The notes under the pieces: generated by a model
Told to the model about the DNA's origin: nothing
The model's input: the letters and a program-made list of their open reading frames with translations, nothing else
Database searches by the model: none
DNA from: Brevundimonas mediterranea
GTDB taxonomy: Bacteria; Pseudomonadota; Alphaproteobacteria; Caulobacterales; Caulobacteraceae
Direction: 5' to 3'
DNA length: 64,000 nucleotides
NCBI RefSeq assembly: GCF_014196125.1
Contig: NZ_JACIDA010000001.1
Location: 1,612,001-1,676,000 of the forward strand
Shown here: positions 7,590 through 15,786 of the stretch, piece by piece
Numbering within the stretch: position 1 is the first letter of the stretch
How the letters are laid out: each line of letters opens with the position of its first letter
Translations under genes and position numbers: made by a program

Positions 7590-9008
7590 CTAAGTATGGC
7601 TCGCCGGCGGCAGCACCAGGGCCACCCGCAGCCCCGGTCCGAAGCCGTCATAGGCGCCGGGGCCTTCGTCCAGCACCACCCGGCCACCGTGGGCCTCGGC
7701 CACCGCCGTCACTAGCGACAGCCCCAGGCCCGAGCCCGGCTCGGTGCGGCTGTTGTCCAGGCGCACGAACCGCTGGACGACACGCTCGCGATCCTCTTCC
7801 GGCACGCCGGGGCCGGTGTCGGTGACCGAATATTCGATCTCGCCCGACGACCGCCGCCGCGCCCGCAGCTTCACCGCCCCGCCGGCCGGGGTATATTTGA
7901 TGGCGTTGTCGATCAGATTGGCCAGGGCCTGGGCCAGGAAGGGCTGGTTGCCCTCGATCATCAGGCCGGTTTCCACCTCGGACGAGAAGTCGATCGACTT
8001 GTCCTCGGCCGCCGGCTCGTAAAGCTCGGCCATGTCGGCGGCCAGTTCGCCCGCGTCCATCGGCTTGGGATCCGGCGCTCCGCCGGCTTGCAGGCGGGCG
8101 ATGGCCAGGACGGTGTTGAAAGTCTTCAACAGGTGATCGGCTTCGTCCAGGGCGATGCCCAGGGCGTCCACCCCGTCGATCTTGCCCGCCTCGGCGTCGA
8201 TCAGGGCCACCTCAAGCTTGGCCCGCATCCGGGTCAACGGCGAGCGCAGGTCGTGGGCGATGGCGTCGCCGGCGTGCCGGATCGAGGCCATGGACCCCTC
8301 AAGCCGGTCCAGCATGGCGTTCAGCCCCTGGCCCAGTTCATCCAGTTCGTCGCCCGAGTTGCGGATGGGGGCGCGGACCTTCAGGTCGCCCTCCTGCACC
8401 GCCTGGACCACGCGGTTCAGCCCGGCCATGGCGCTTTCGACCCGGCGGCTGATGTAGAGCCCGCCCGCCAGGCCCAGCAGCATGACCAGGGCCATCGCCC
8501 CCCACAGGGCCTGGGTCAGGCGGGACAGATATTCCTCGATCCCGCCGATGTCCTCGCCGACGAACAGGGTGTCGCCCCCCGCCAGCGGCATGATCACCCC
8601 GATAGAGCGGCGGGTCTGGACCCGACCGTCGGGATCGGTGCTGGTCAGGCGGAAGGTGCTCCATTCGCCGGTCCCCGGCCGACGCGCCGCCTTCAGGTCG
8701 AACGGCATGACCGACAGATTGCCGGTGACGATCTTACCGTCCGGTCCGGTCAGCAGATACAGATACGGACCGCCCCGGATCGTGCGTTCCACCAGGGCCT
8801 GGTTCAGGGCGTCGATCCCGCGCGTGCGGTGGACGGCGGTCAGGGCGGCCAGTTCCGTCTCGACATCGGTCCGCGCCCGCGTCTGGGCCTCGGACGCCGA
8901 GGCGAAATAGACATAGGCCAGGATCGCCCCCGCCGCCGCCACGAACAGGGCCAGGAACAGCAGCGTCAGCCGGAAAGGCGTGCGGCGAAGGAGGGAGGGA
9001 AGGCGCAT
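7590..9008 (-). CDS. Sensor histidine kinase (HAMP type)
   Basis: The 472-residue membrane kinase has TM1 near residues 12-34 and a periplasmic region ending near 165. TM2 (ALWGAMALVMLLGLAGGLYI) is followed by HAMP, then a dimerisation domain with the phospho-His in DAIAHDLRSPLTRMR near residue 258. The N box is NLIDNAIKYTP, and the ATPase domain carries DTGPGVP and GSGLGLSL. It presumably phosphorylates the OmpR-type regulator encoded upstream (9479-10150); in related gene orders the two are adjacent. Here a DUF559 element with inverted repeats (9020-9474) separates them. The ATG lies only 11 bases from that element and has no good Shine-Dalgarno. Confidence 0.92.
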   Translation of the reverse strand: MRLPSLLRRTPFRLTLLFLALFVAAAGAILAYVYFASASEAQTRARTDVETELAALTAVHRTRGIDALNQALVERTIRGGPYLYLLTGPDGKIVTGNLSVMPFDLKAARRPGTGEWSTFRLTSTDPDGRVQTRRSIGVIMPLAGGDTLFVGEDIGGIEEYLSRLTQALWGAMALVMLLGLAGGLYISRRVESAMAGLNRVVQAVQEGDLKVRAPIRNSGDELDELGQGLNAMLDRLEGSMASIRHAGDAIAHDLRSPLTRMRAKLEVALIDAEAGKIDGVDALGIALDEADHLLKTFNTVLAIARLQAGGAPDPKPMDAGELAADMAELYEPAAEDKSIDFSSEVETGLMIEGNQPFLAQALANLIDNAIKYTPAGGAVKLRARRRSSGEIEYSVTDTGPGVPEEDRERVVQRFVRLDNSRTEPGSGLGLSLVTAVAEAHGGRVVLDEGPGAYDGFGPGLRVALVLPPASHT

Positions 9009-9011
9009 CGG

Positions 9012-9431
9012 TTAAGAGAACTCTCCCTCCCCCTGCGGGGGAGGGGGGGCGCCGCGCTGCGGCGACCGGGTGGGGCGGGCCAGGCAATGCGCGCGCACAT
9101 CTTCGATGACCTGGGCCAACTGATCCCGGACCCGGAGATTGTCATACCGCAAGGTTATCAGCCCCTCTCTGGCAAAGACCGCGTCTAGCACGCGATCCTG
9201 CCGGGCGCGGTCTTCGTTGAGATGAGACCCGCCGTCCACTTCCACGATCACGCCTCGGGCCCAACAAAAGAAATCAAGGTAGTAGCCCCGCAGGGGCGCC
9301 TGTCGACGAAAATGCAGACCGTCAGATCGGAGCGCGCGCAGGGCGATCCACAGACGGGCTTCCGCCGGGGTGAGCGCTTCCGCATGGCGCGCGCCCGAGC
9401 AATGATCGCCATGTCGCCCTGCCCTCCCCAC
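9012..9431 (-). pseudogene. DUF559 (Vsr-like) endonuclease-domain protein, probably frameshifted near its N-terminus
   Basis: The frame ending at 9012 reads ALTPAEARLWIALRALR, GLHFRRQAPLRGYYLDFFCW, ARGVIVEVDGGSHL and LRYDNLRV. These are the motifs of DUF559, a PD-(D/E)xK-type domain related to very-short-patch-repair nucleases. The expected N-terminus (MAIIARARAMRK, from the ATG at 9410-9412) lies in another frame and would join it if one base were added near 9380. In the frame as read, the first possible start is GTG at 9429-9431. The C-terminus (SPQRGAPPPPQGEGEF) is encoded by the flanking repeat. The gene interrupts a regulator-kinase operon. It could instead be intact with the GTG start. 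Confidence 0.6.
9020..9080. repeat. Palindromic repeat family B, left copy
   Basis: The copy begins with the hairpin CCCTCCCCC-TGC-GGGGGAGGG and continues with a GCCGCGCTGCGGC stem and CCGGGTGGGGCGGGC. It is an inverted, imperfect copy of 9421-9474. The two copies bracket the DUF559 frame, and this one encodes the last residues of that protein. Confidence 0.88.
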
Positions 9432-9474
9432 CCGGACGCTACGCGTCCCCCTCCCCCGAGGGGGAGGGGGAATT
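9421..9474. repeat. Palindromic repeat family B, right copy
   Basis: This is the inverted partner of 9020-9080. Read on the minus strand it has CCCCCTCCCCCTCGGGGGAG, then a GACGCGTAGCGTC stem and CCGGGTGGGGAGGGC. It ends four bases before the stop of the response regulator gene. A shorter relative, CCCCCTCCCCATGCGGGGAG, lies just after dnaA at 47499-47518. Confidence 0.88.
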
Positions 9475-9478
9475 ATGG

Positions 9479-10150
9479 CTACGCCTCCAGCCTGTATCCC
9501 GCGCCGCGCACCGTCTGCAGCATCGCCCGGTCGAAGCCCTTGTCGATCTTGGAGCGCAGGCGGCTGATGTGGACGTCGATGACGTTGGTCTGGGGGTCGA
9601 AATGATATTCCCACACCTTCTCCAGCAACATGGTGCGGGTCACCGACTGGCCGGCATGGCGCATCAGGAACTCCAGCAGCTGGAATTCGCGCGGCTGGAG
9701 ATCGATCTCAGTCGTTCCGCGATGGACGGTGCGGGCGATCAGGTTCATCTCCAGGTCGCCGACCTTCAGCACCGTCTGGACCCCGCCCGTCTCGCGACGG
9801 CGCGACAGGGCCTCGACCCGGGCGATCAGTTCGGCGAAGGCGTAGGGCTTGACCAGATAGTCGTCGGCGCCTGCCTTCAAACCCGTGACCCGGTCCTCGA
9901 CCTCGCCCAGGGCTGACAGGAACAGGACCGGGGTCTGGTCGCCGCCCTTGCGGACGGTCTCGACCATGCCGACGCCGTCCAGGCGGGGCATCATCCGGTC
10001 GACCACATAGACGTCATAGCCGCCCTTCTGGGTCTCCAGCAGGCCGAAGGCCCCGTCCACGGCATGGGTGACGTCATGTCCGGCTTCGGACAGGCCCCGC
10101 ACCATGGCGGTCGCCGCCTCTGCGTCGTCTTCGACCACCAAAATCCGCAT
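9479..10150 (-). CDS. OmpR-family response regulator
   Basis: The 223-residue protein has an N-terminal receiver domain with the acidic pair in RILVVEDDAEAA, the phospho-acceptor Asp in YDVYVVDRMMPRLDG near residue 51, and the conserved Lys in DDYLVKPYAF near 101. The C-terminal winged-helix DNA-binding domain has LQPREFQLLEFLMRHAGQ and VIDVHISRLRSKID. The ATG at 10150 follows a strong GGGAGGGG. Its likely partner kinase is at 7590-9008 on the same strand, separated by the DUF559 element. The Do-like protease lies directly upstream, so an envelope role is possible. Confidence 0.94.
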   Translation of the reverse strand: MRILVVEDDAEAATAMVRGLSEAGHDVTHAVDGAFGLLETQKGGYDVYVVDRMMPRLDGVGMVETVRKGGDQTPVLFLSALGEVEDRVTGLKAGADDYLVKPYAFAELIARVEALSRRRETGGVQTVLKVGDLEMNLIARTVHRGTTEIDLQPREFQLLEFLMRHAGQSVTRTMLLEKVWEYHFDPQTNVIDVHISRLRSKIDKGFDRAMLQTVRGAGYRLEA

Positions 10151-10234
10151 CGAAACCCCTCCCGGAATCAAAATCGCCGCCGATGGTAACGCATCGGCGG
10201 CGATTGACGAGTTAAGCCTTGGTCAGAATGCCGA

Positions 10235-11776
10235 TCATTCTTCCGTGGCGAAGCGCAGCGGCACCGGGCTGGTGCCCTGTGGCGTGCGGACGAACAGCAG
10301 GATGCTGGGGCGACCGGCCGACTTGGCTTCCTGAACCGCCGTCCGCAGATCCGCCGCCGAGGCGATGGCGCGGCCGTTGGCGCGGGTGATGACGAAGCCG
10401 GGCTGGAAGCCCAGACGCGCCGCCGAAGACCCCTGGGCGACATTGGTGATGACAACCCCGTTCACGCTTTCGGGGATGTTGAAGCGAGACCGCGCGGCGG
10501 CGCTGAGCGGGGTGACCGCCAGGCCTTCGATGGTTTCGCTCTGACCCGGCTGGGCCTGACCGGGGGCGGAAGAGCCGCCCTCTTCGCCGGCGTTCAATTC
10601 TTCGTCTGACGGGCGGACGCCGGAGCGGACGTTCAGCGTCTGGCGACGGCCGCCGCGGATGACCTCCAGGCGGATGGTGTCGCCAGGCTTGGCCGCGCCG
10701 ACCCGACGGGTGGCCTCGGCGCTGCTGTCGATGGCCTCGCCGTTCACGGCAACCAGGATGTCGTCGACCTTGACGCCCGCGCGGGCGGCGGGGCCGTCCT
10801 CGGTGACGGTCTCGACATAGGCGCCCTTGAAGTCCTTGGGCTGACCCAGGGCCTCCCAGCCGTCAGGCGTCAGGCTGCGCAGGCCCAGGCCGACGTAGCC
10901 GCGCTCGATCGCCTGGCCGCGCATCAGCCGCTCGGTGATCGACTTGGCGGTCTCGGCCGGAATGGCGAAGCCGATGCCGACCGATCCCCCGGTGGGCGAA
11001 TAGATGGCCGAGTTCACGCCGATGACGCGCCCATAGATGTCGAAGGTCGGGCCGCCCGAGTTGCCGCGGTTGATGGCGGCGTCGATCTGGATGTAGTCGT
11101 TATAGCCGGACGGATCGATGTCGCGGGCCTTGGCCGAGACGATGCCGGCGGTCGCCGTACCGCCCAGGCCGAACGGGTTGCCGACGGCGATGACCCAGTC
11201 GCCGACGCGCGGCTGGGCCGTCTCTTCGAAGCTGACGTACTTGAAGTCGTTGCCCTCGACCTTGATCACAGCCAGGTCCGTGCCGGGATCGCGGCCGATC
11301 AGGCGGGCCGGCAGTTCGCGGCCGTCCGACATCTTGACCTTGATCTCGGTGGCGTCGGCGACGACGTGGTTGTTGGTGACGATGAAGCCGTCCTGCGAGA
11401 TGAAGAAACCGGAACCGGCGCCCTGGGTCGTCTGAGGCTCGGCCTCCTCGCCTTGGCCGCCGCGCCCCTGGGGCGGGACGAACTGGAACGGCAGGCCGGG
11501 GATCTGGAAGGCGCCGCCCTGGGGCTGTTCGACCTTCACCGTCACGTCGATCTGAACGACGGCGGGGGCCACCTGTTCGAAGATGTTGGCGAAGCTGTTG
11601 GGCGCGCCGGGCGGGGGCGAGAAGCTGTTCCCATTGGCCGGCACCGGGGTGAGCCGGTTCACCGCCTGGGGGTCGGCGTGGGCGCCGGGCCAGTTGATGA
11701 CCCCGCCTGCGGTCGCCGCCGCCGCCAGGGTCAGGCCGGCCGCGGCCCCGAGAATGAACTCTTTGCGCTTCAGCAT
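10235..11776 (-). CDS. degP: Do-family (DegP/DegQ-like) periplasmic serine endoprotease
   Basis: The 513-residue protein has an N-terminal signal/anchor (FILGAAAGLTLAAAATAGGV). The trypsin-like domain carries the triad His137 (IVTNNHVVAD), Asp167 (GRDPGTDLAVIKV) and Ser240 (INRGNSGGP). Two PDZ domains follow, near residues 275-370 (GYVGLGLRSLTPDG, GPAARAGVKVDDILVAVNG) and 420-510. It degrades or chaperones misfolded envelope proteins. The start is the ATG at 11774-11776; the leader has a GGGGCG-TCG-CCCC-type hairpin and a matching promoter (11823-11850). It lies between ccmH and the response regulator. DegP or DegQ cannot be told apart by eye. Confidence 0.94.
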   Translation of the reverse strand: MLKRKEFILGAAAGLTLAAAATAGGVINWPGAHADPQAVNRLTPVPANGNSFSPPPGAPNSFANIFEQVAPAVVQIDVTVKVEQPQGGAFQIPGLPFQFVPPQGRGGQGEEAEPQTTQGAGSGFFISQDGFIVTNNHVVADATEIKVKMSDGRELPARLIGRDPGTDLAVIKVEGNDFKYVSFEETAQPRVGDWVIAVGNPFGLGGTATAGIVSAKARDIDPSGYNDYIQIDAAINRGNSGGPTFDIYGRVIGVNSAIYSPTGGSVGIGFAIPAETAKSITERLMRGQAIERGYVGLGLRSLTPDGWEALGQPKDFKGAYVETVTEDGPAARAGVKVDDILVAVNGEAIDSSAEATRRVGAAKPGDTIRLEVIRGGRRQTLNVRSGVRPSDEELNAGEEGGSSAPGQAQPGQSETIEGLAVTPLSAAARSRFNIPESVNGVVITNVAQGSSAARLGFQPGFVITRANGRAIASAADLRTAVQEAKSAGRPSILLFVRTPQGTSPVPLRFATEE

Positions 11777-11822
11777 CTTGGTCCTTGCGATCCTCTCGGG
11801 GCGACGCCCCGTCTTGGCTCTT

Positions 11823-11850
11823 GATATAGGCCGAACCGGCGCGACGCCAA
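11823..11850 (-). promoter_or_regulatory. Probable promoter of the Do-family protease gene
   Basis: On the minus strand, TTGGCGT (11850-11844), a 13-base spacer and CCTATATC (11830-11823) resemble the Caulobacter housekeeping consensus TTGaCGS-N10-14-GCTANAWC. The element lies 46 bases before the start codon. Confidence 0.5.
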
Positions 11851-11876
11851 TTCCGGTGTTCGATGGATGATCTCGA

Positions 11877-12383
11877 CTAGCGCCCGTCGTGAGGCGAGGT
11901 TGCGTCCAGATCACGGCGAAGCTTCTCATTTGCGAGAATGTCTTGCAGTCGACGTTCCTCATCCGGGGAAAGGGGCTGCGCCTCGACGGCCCCGCGACCT
12001 GCGCGGACCAGGATGACCAGCAGCGCCAGGGCCGCCAGGGCGAACGGCCCGAACCACAGCAGCCAGGTTCCAGCCCGCACCGGCGGGGTGAACAGCACAT
12101 AGTCGCCGAACCGGCGCACCAGGTCGTCGCGCACCGCCTGATCCGTGGCGCCGGCGGCGATTTCCTCGCGGATCAGGCGGCGCATGTCGCCGGCCACGCC
12201 CGCCGGACTGTCGGCGATGGCCTCATGCTGGCAGACGACGCAGCGCACGTCCTTGAACAGGGCCTGGGCGCGGGCCTCCAGAGCCGGGTCGCTCAAGGGG
12301 CGGTCAGGTGCGGCGGCCGGCTCAGCCGCCGTCAGCATCAGCGCCAGAACGGGCGCGATCAGCAGGATCGAGAGCCGCCTCAT
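11877..12383 (-). CDS. ccmH: Cytochrome c maturation protein CcmH (CycL type)
   Basis: The 168-residue protein has a signal peptide (LSILLIAPVLALMLTAAEPA). The haem-ligation redox motif is RCVVCQ near residue 47, in the family block LFKDVRCVVCQHEAIADS. One membrane helix follows near residues 110-130 (WLLWFGPFALAALALLVILV), then a short cytoplasmic tail. CcmH reduces or holds the apocytochrome c CxxCH thiols in the periplasm for haem attachment by CcmF. It is the CycL-like short form without TPRs; these are in the separate CcmI. Its ATG overlaps the ccmF stop by four bases. Confidence 0.95.
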   Translation of the reverse strand: MRRLSILLIAPVLALMLTAAEPAAAPDRPLSDPALEARAQALFKDVRCVVCQHEAIADSPAGVAGDMRRLIREEIAAGATDQAVRDDLVRRFGDYVLFTPPVRAGTWLLWFGPFALAALALLVILVRAGRGAVEAQPLSPDEERRLQDILANEKLRRDLDATSPHDGR

Positions 12384-14368
12384 GGGGCCTTCCTCCGACG
12401 TGGCCCGACGCCCAGCCGCAGCCGGCGGTCCAGCAGGGACAGCAGCCCCCCGAACGCCATGATCATCGGCCCCAGGAAGATCAACCGCGCCCAGGGATTC
12501 CAGTACAGGCGCACGACCCAGGCGGGTTCGGCCGGGCTGCCCGCCCGCTCGCCCATCACCACATAGACGTCGTCCAGGCCCCGGAAATCCAGACCGACCT
12601 CGGTCGTGGTCTGGCCGCCGGCGGGGAAGAAGCGGCGTTCGGCCGTCACCGTCTTCGCCCGGCCCCGGTCGTCGGACGGGCGCACGGTCAGCCGGCCCTG
12701 TTCGGCCAGATAGTTCGGACCCTCGACCACCCGGACCTGATCCAGGGTCACGGTCCAGGGGCCGGCGGAGACGCTCGAGCCCAGGGACAGGGCGCGCGCC
12801 GCCTCGGCCTTGAAGCCGGCCTCGACCACCGCCCCCAGGATGAAGACGCCCAGGCCCAGGTGGGCCAGGCTCATGCCCCAGGCGCCCATAGGAAGCCCCT
12901 TGAGCCGACGCCAAATCTCTGCGCCCGAGGCGCGGAACAGGCGCGCCCGTTCGGCGACCTCGGCCAGCGAACCCAGGATCAGCCAGGCGCCCAGGCCGAT
13001 GCCGGCGGCGGCGAAGGTCTTCTTCGGCTCCCACAGGGCGTAGGCGACCAGGGCCGAAACCAGGGCCAGGCCCGCCCCGACGGCCAGCCGCTGCATCGCC
13101 CCGGTCAGGTCGCCGCGCTTCCACGCCAGCAGAGGGCCGGCGGGCAGGATGATGAAGGCGACCGTCATCAAGGGAACGAAGGTGGCGGCGAAATAGGGCG
13201 GGCCGACCGAGATGGTGGCGCCGGAGGCCGCCTCCAGGATCAGCGGATAGAGGGTGCCCAAGAGGACGGTCGCGGCCGCCGCCGTCAGGAACAGATTGTT
13301 CAGCACCAGCGCGCCCTCGCGGCTGACGGGGGCGAACAGGCCGCCGCCCTTCAGCTGGGGCGCGCGCCAGGCGAACAGGGCGAAGGCGGCGCCGGCCGTG
13401 ACGCCCAGAATGGCCAGCAGCATCAGGCCGCGCTGGGGATCGACGGCGAAGGCGTGGACGGAGGTCAGGACGCCGGATCGCACCAGGAAGGCGCCCAGCA
13501 TGGAGAAGCTGAAGGCCAGCAGGGCCAGAAACACCGTCCAACCCGCCAGGGCTCCGCGCCGCTCGGTCACCACCGCGCTGTGCAGCAGGGCGGCGCCCGC
13601 AAGCCAGGGCATGAAGGAGGCGTTCTCGACCGGATCCCAGAACCACCAGCCGCCCCAGCCCAGTTCGTAATAGGCCCAGAAGGAGCCCAGGGTGATGCCG
13701 ACGGTCAGCAGGGCCCAGCTGGCCAGGGCCCAGGGCCGCACCCACCGGCCCCAGGCGGGCCAGAAGGCGGTCTGGGCCCGGCCCTCGATCAGGGCCGCGA
13801 CGGCCAGGGAGAAGCAGACGGAGAAGCCGACATAGCCGGCGTAGAGCAGCGGCGGATGCACGGCCAGGGCCGGATCCTGAAGCAGCGGGTTCAGCGACGC
13901 CCCCTGGAAGGGGGCGGGGTCCAGGCGGGTGAAGGGGCTGGAGGTGAAGACGGCGAAGGCCAGGAACAGCGAGCCCAGCGCCCCCTGCACCGCCACAGCC
14001 GAGGCCTTCAGCCCGAACGGCAGGCCCCGCGCGCGCGCCAAGGCGCCGCCGAAGACCGTCAAGACCAGGCACCACAGCAGCAGCGACCCCTCGTGACTGC
14101 CCCAGGCGCCGGCGACCTTGTACAGCATCGGCTTGTCGGTGTGGCTGTTGGCCGCGACATTGGAGACCGAGAAGTCGGAGACGACGAAAGCGTGGATCAG
14201 GGCCGCGAAACTCAGCGCGACGGCGCCGGCCGCCGCCAGGGCCGCTCCTTGCGCCGCGCCCGCCAGGACCGGACTGCGCCGCGCCCGCCCCGCCGCCGAC
14301 AGCGCCGTCTGCAGGATCGACAGGGCCAGGGCCAGGGATAGGGCGAAGGCCCCGAGTTCGGCGATCAT
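12380..14368 (-). CDS. ccmF: Cytochrome c haem lyase CcmF
   Basis: The 662-residue polytopic membrane protein has the CcmF landmarks: the periplasmic tryptophan-rich block GGWWFWDPVENASFMPWL near residue 230 and KVAGAWGSHEGSLLLW near 85, among many hydrophobic helices. It takes haem from holo-CcmE and, with CcmH and CcmI, attaches it to apocytochrome c in the periplasm. It overlaps ccmE upstream and ccmH downstream by four bases each, so the three are one translational unit. Confidence 0.96.
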   Translation of the reverse strand: MIAELGAFALSLALALSILQTALSAAGRARRSPVLAGAAQGAALAAAGAVALSFAALIHAFVVSDFSVSNVAANSHTDKPMLYKVAGAWGSHEGSLLLWCLVLTVFGGALARARGLPFGLKASAVAVQGALGSLFLAFAVFTSSPFTRLDPAPFQGASLNPLLQDPALAVHPPLLYAGYVGFSVCFSLAVAALIEGRAQTAFWPAWGRWVRPWALASWALLTVGITLGSFWAYYELGWGGWWFWDPVENASFMPWLAGAALLHSAVVTERRGALAGWTVFLALLAFSFSMLGAFLVRSGVLTSVHAFAVDPQRGLMLLAILGVTAGAAFALFAWRAPQLKGGGLFAPVSREGALVLNNLFLTAAAATVLLGTLYPLILEAASGATISVGPPYFAATFVPLMTVAFIILPAGPLLAWKRGDLTGAMQRLAVGAGLALVSALVAYALWEPKKTFAAAGIGLGAWLILGSLAEVAERARLFRASGAEIWRRLKGLPMGAWGMSLAHLGLGVFILGAVVEAGFKAEAARALSLGSSVSAGPWTVTLDQVRVVEGPNYLAEQGRLTVRPSDDRGRAKTVTAERRFFPAGGQTTTEVGLDFRGLDDVYVVMGERAGSPAEPAWVVRLYWNPWARLIFLGPMIMAFGGLLSLLDRRLRLGVGPRRRKAP

Positions 14369-14877
14369 AGACTGTTCGTTGCGCTATCGGCCTGCGGCCT
14401 GCTTGAGCGCGTGGACTTGGTCACAGTTTCCGGCCGCCACTCGCCCTTGGCCTTGATGCGGTCGGCGACCTCGCGCGGCATGTAGTTTTCGTCGTGCTTG
14501 GCCAGGACCTGACTGGCGTGGAAGACGCGGTCGGCGCCGAACGATCCCTGGGCCACGATCCCCTGGCCTTCGCGGAACAGGTCGGGCAGGTCGCCGTGAT
14601 ACTGGACCTGGGTCACAGCGATATTGTCGGTGACGGTGAAGACCACGACCCCGTCGCCGGATTTTCGCACGCTGCCGGTCTCGACCAGACCGCCCAGGCG
14701 GATGTTGCGGCCTTCCGGCGCCGTGTCGGCGGTGGCCTCGGAGGGAGAATAGAAGAAGGTCACGCTGTCCTGCATGGCCCACAGCGACAGGCCGACCGCC
14801 AGGGCCAGGATCGGAGCCACGGCCGCGACGACCCACAGGCGACGGCGCGCCTTCGGCGATTTCGGCAGCCAGCTCAT
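14365..14877 (-). CDS. ccmE: Cytochrome c maturation haem chaperone CcmE
   Basis: The 170-residue protein has an N-terminal TM anchor (LWVVAAVAPILALAVGLSLW) and the OB-fold periplasmic domain with NIRLGGLVETGSV and DLPDLFREGQGIVAQG. The haem-binding histidine is in VLAKHDENYMP near residue 134. It binds haem covalently and passes it to CcmF. The ATG at 14877 fits the family N-terminus (MSWLPKSPKARRR). A good Caulobacter-type promoter lies at 14917-14943, so ccmE-F-H can be transcribed independently of ccmI. Confidence 0.96.
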   Translation of the reverse strand: MSWLPKSPKARRRLWVVAAVAPILALAVGLSLWAMQDSVTFFYSPSEATADTAPEGRNIRLGGLVETGSVRKSGDGVVVFTVTDNIAVTQVQYHGDLPDLFREGQGIVAQGSFGADRVFHASQVLAKHDENYMPREVADRIKAKGEWRPETVTKSTRSSRPQADSATNSL

Positions 14878-14916
14878 GACTCGGCGGTTCCGCTCCCCGA
14901 CGGAATTTTTCTTGGG

Positions 14917-14943
14917 TCTATAGCGGCGGGGGCCGGCCGCCAA
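14917..14943 (-). promoter_or_regulatory. Probable promoter of ccmEFH
   Basis: On the minus strand, TTGGCGG (14943-14937), a 12-base spacer and GCTATAGA (14924-14917) match the Caulobacter housekeeping consensus TTGaCGS-N10-14-GCTANAWC closely. It sits between ccmI and ccmE, 40 bases before the ccmE start. Confidence 0.65.
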
Positions 14944-14947
14944 CGCG

Positions 14948-15769
14948 TCATTGCGCCTTATCCGCTGGCAGACGCCGTTCCAGGTCGATCCGGCGGGGGT
15001 CGGCCGGGTCCAGAGCGGCGATCAGCGGCGTCCACTGGGCGCGCGTCGCCGCCGCATCGCCCCGCTCCAGCGCCGCCTGGCCCAGGAAGAAGCGGGCGCC
15101 CAGTTGGTCCGGGTCCAGGTTCACCGCCTGGCGGAAGGCGGCCTCGGCGTCGCCGCCGATCCGGCCGTCATTGGCCCGCACCAGGCTTTCGCCCAGCCGC
15201 GCCCAGGCCTGAGCGTCCGTCGGCTCCAGTTCGATCAGTCTGCGAAAGGCCGAGGCGGCGCCCAGCGGATCGTCGGCGGCGAACCGGGCCGCGCCCAGCA
15301 TGGCCAGGGCCTGACGGTCCTGCGGATTGTCCCGCGCCACCCGCGCCGTCACCGCCGCCAGTTGCGCCGGCTCCAAGGTTTCCAGCTGGGTGGACCATTG
15401 ATCGACCCGCCGTTCATAGGCCTGGTCCGGCAGACCCGGCGACCCGGTCAGGACATAGAGGGCCAGCGCCCCCGCCGTCGTCGCCGCGATCCCGCCCAAC
15501 ACCCAGAAGCGGTCATGCGGGCCGGCCACGGGCGTGGCCGCGGCCACAGCCTGACCCGCCAGCAGCCGCCGCCCCGCCTCGGCCCGTGCGGCGGCGTGGG
15601 CCGTTTCGTCCAGCAGGCCGCGCGCCTTCAACCGGTCCAGTTCATCCAGTTCGCGACCGCCGACATCGGCGTCGGCGCCGGCCGCATCAGCCCCGCGTCG
15701 CGCCCCGGTCAGCACCAGCAGGCCGGCCATCGCCGCCGCCAGGCCGGTCATTATCCAGAAGACGATCAT
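14948..15769 (-). CDS. ccmI: Cytochrome c biogenesis protein CcmI
   Basis: The 273-residue protein starts with a membrane helix (MIVFWIMTGLAAAMAGLLVL), then a cytoplasmic loop with a leucine-zipper-like stretch (ELDELDRLKARGLLDE). A second helix (RFWVLGGIAATTAGALALYV) precedes a periplasmic TPR region near residues 140-255 (RDNPQDRQALAMLGAARFA, RRLIELEPTDAQAWARLGES). CcmI holds apocytochrome c for the CcmF-CcmH lyase. It heads the ccmI-E-F-H run, 70 bases upstream of ccmE. Confidence 0.92.
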   Translation of the reverse strand: MIVFWIMTGLAAAMAGLLVLTGARRGADAAGADADVGGRELDELDRLKARGLLDETAHAAARAEAGRRLLAGQAVAAATPVAGPHDRFWVLGGIAATTAGALALYVLTGSPGLPDQAYERRVDQWSTQLETLEPAQLAAVTARVARDNPQDRQALAMLGAARFAADDPLGAASAFRRLIELEPTDAQAWARLGESLVRANDGRIGGDAEAAFRQAVNLDPDQLGARFFLGQAALERGDAAATRAQWTPLIAALDPADPRRIDLERRLPADKAQ

Positions 15770-15786
15770 CCCCGCCGTCTATCGCA

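Noticed and set aside
11777-12100. N-terminal extension of the protease frame
   Set aside because: It overlaps ccmH in another frame; the signal peptide and start are at 11776.
12308-14341. A 677-codon plus-strand frame opposite ccmF
   Set aside because: Composition (Gln/Gly/Arg/Ala) and absence of motifs show it is the shadow of ccmF.
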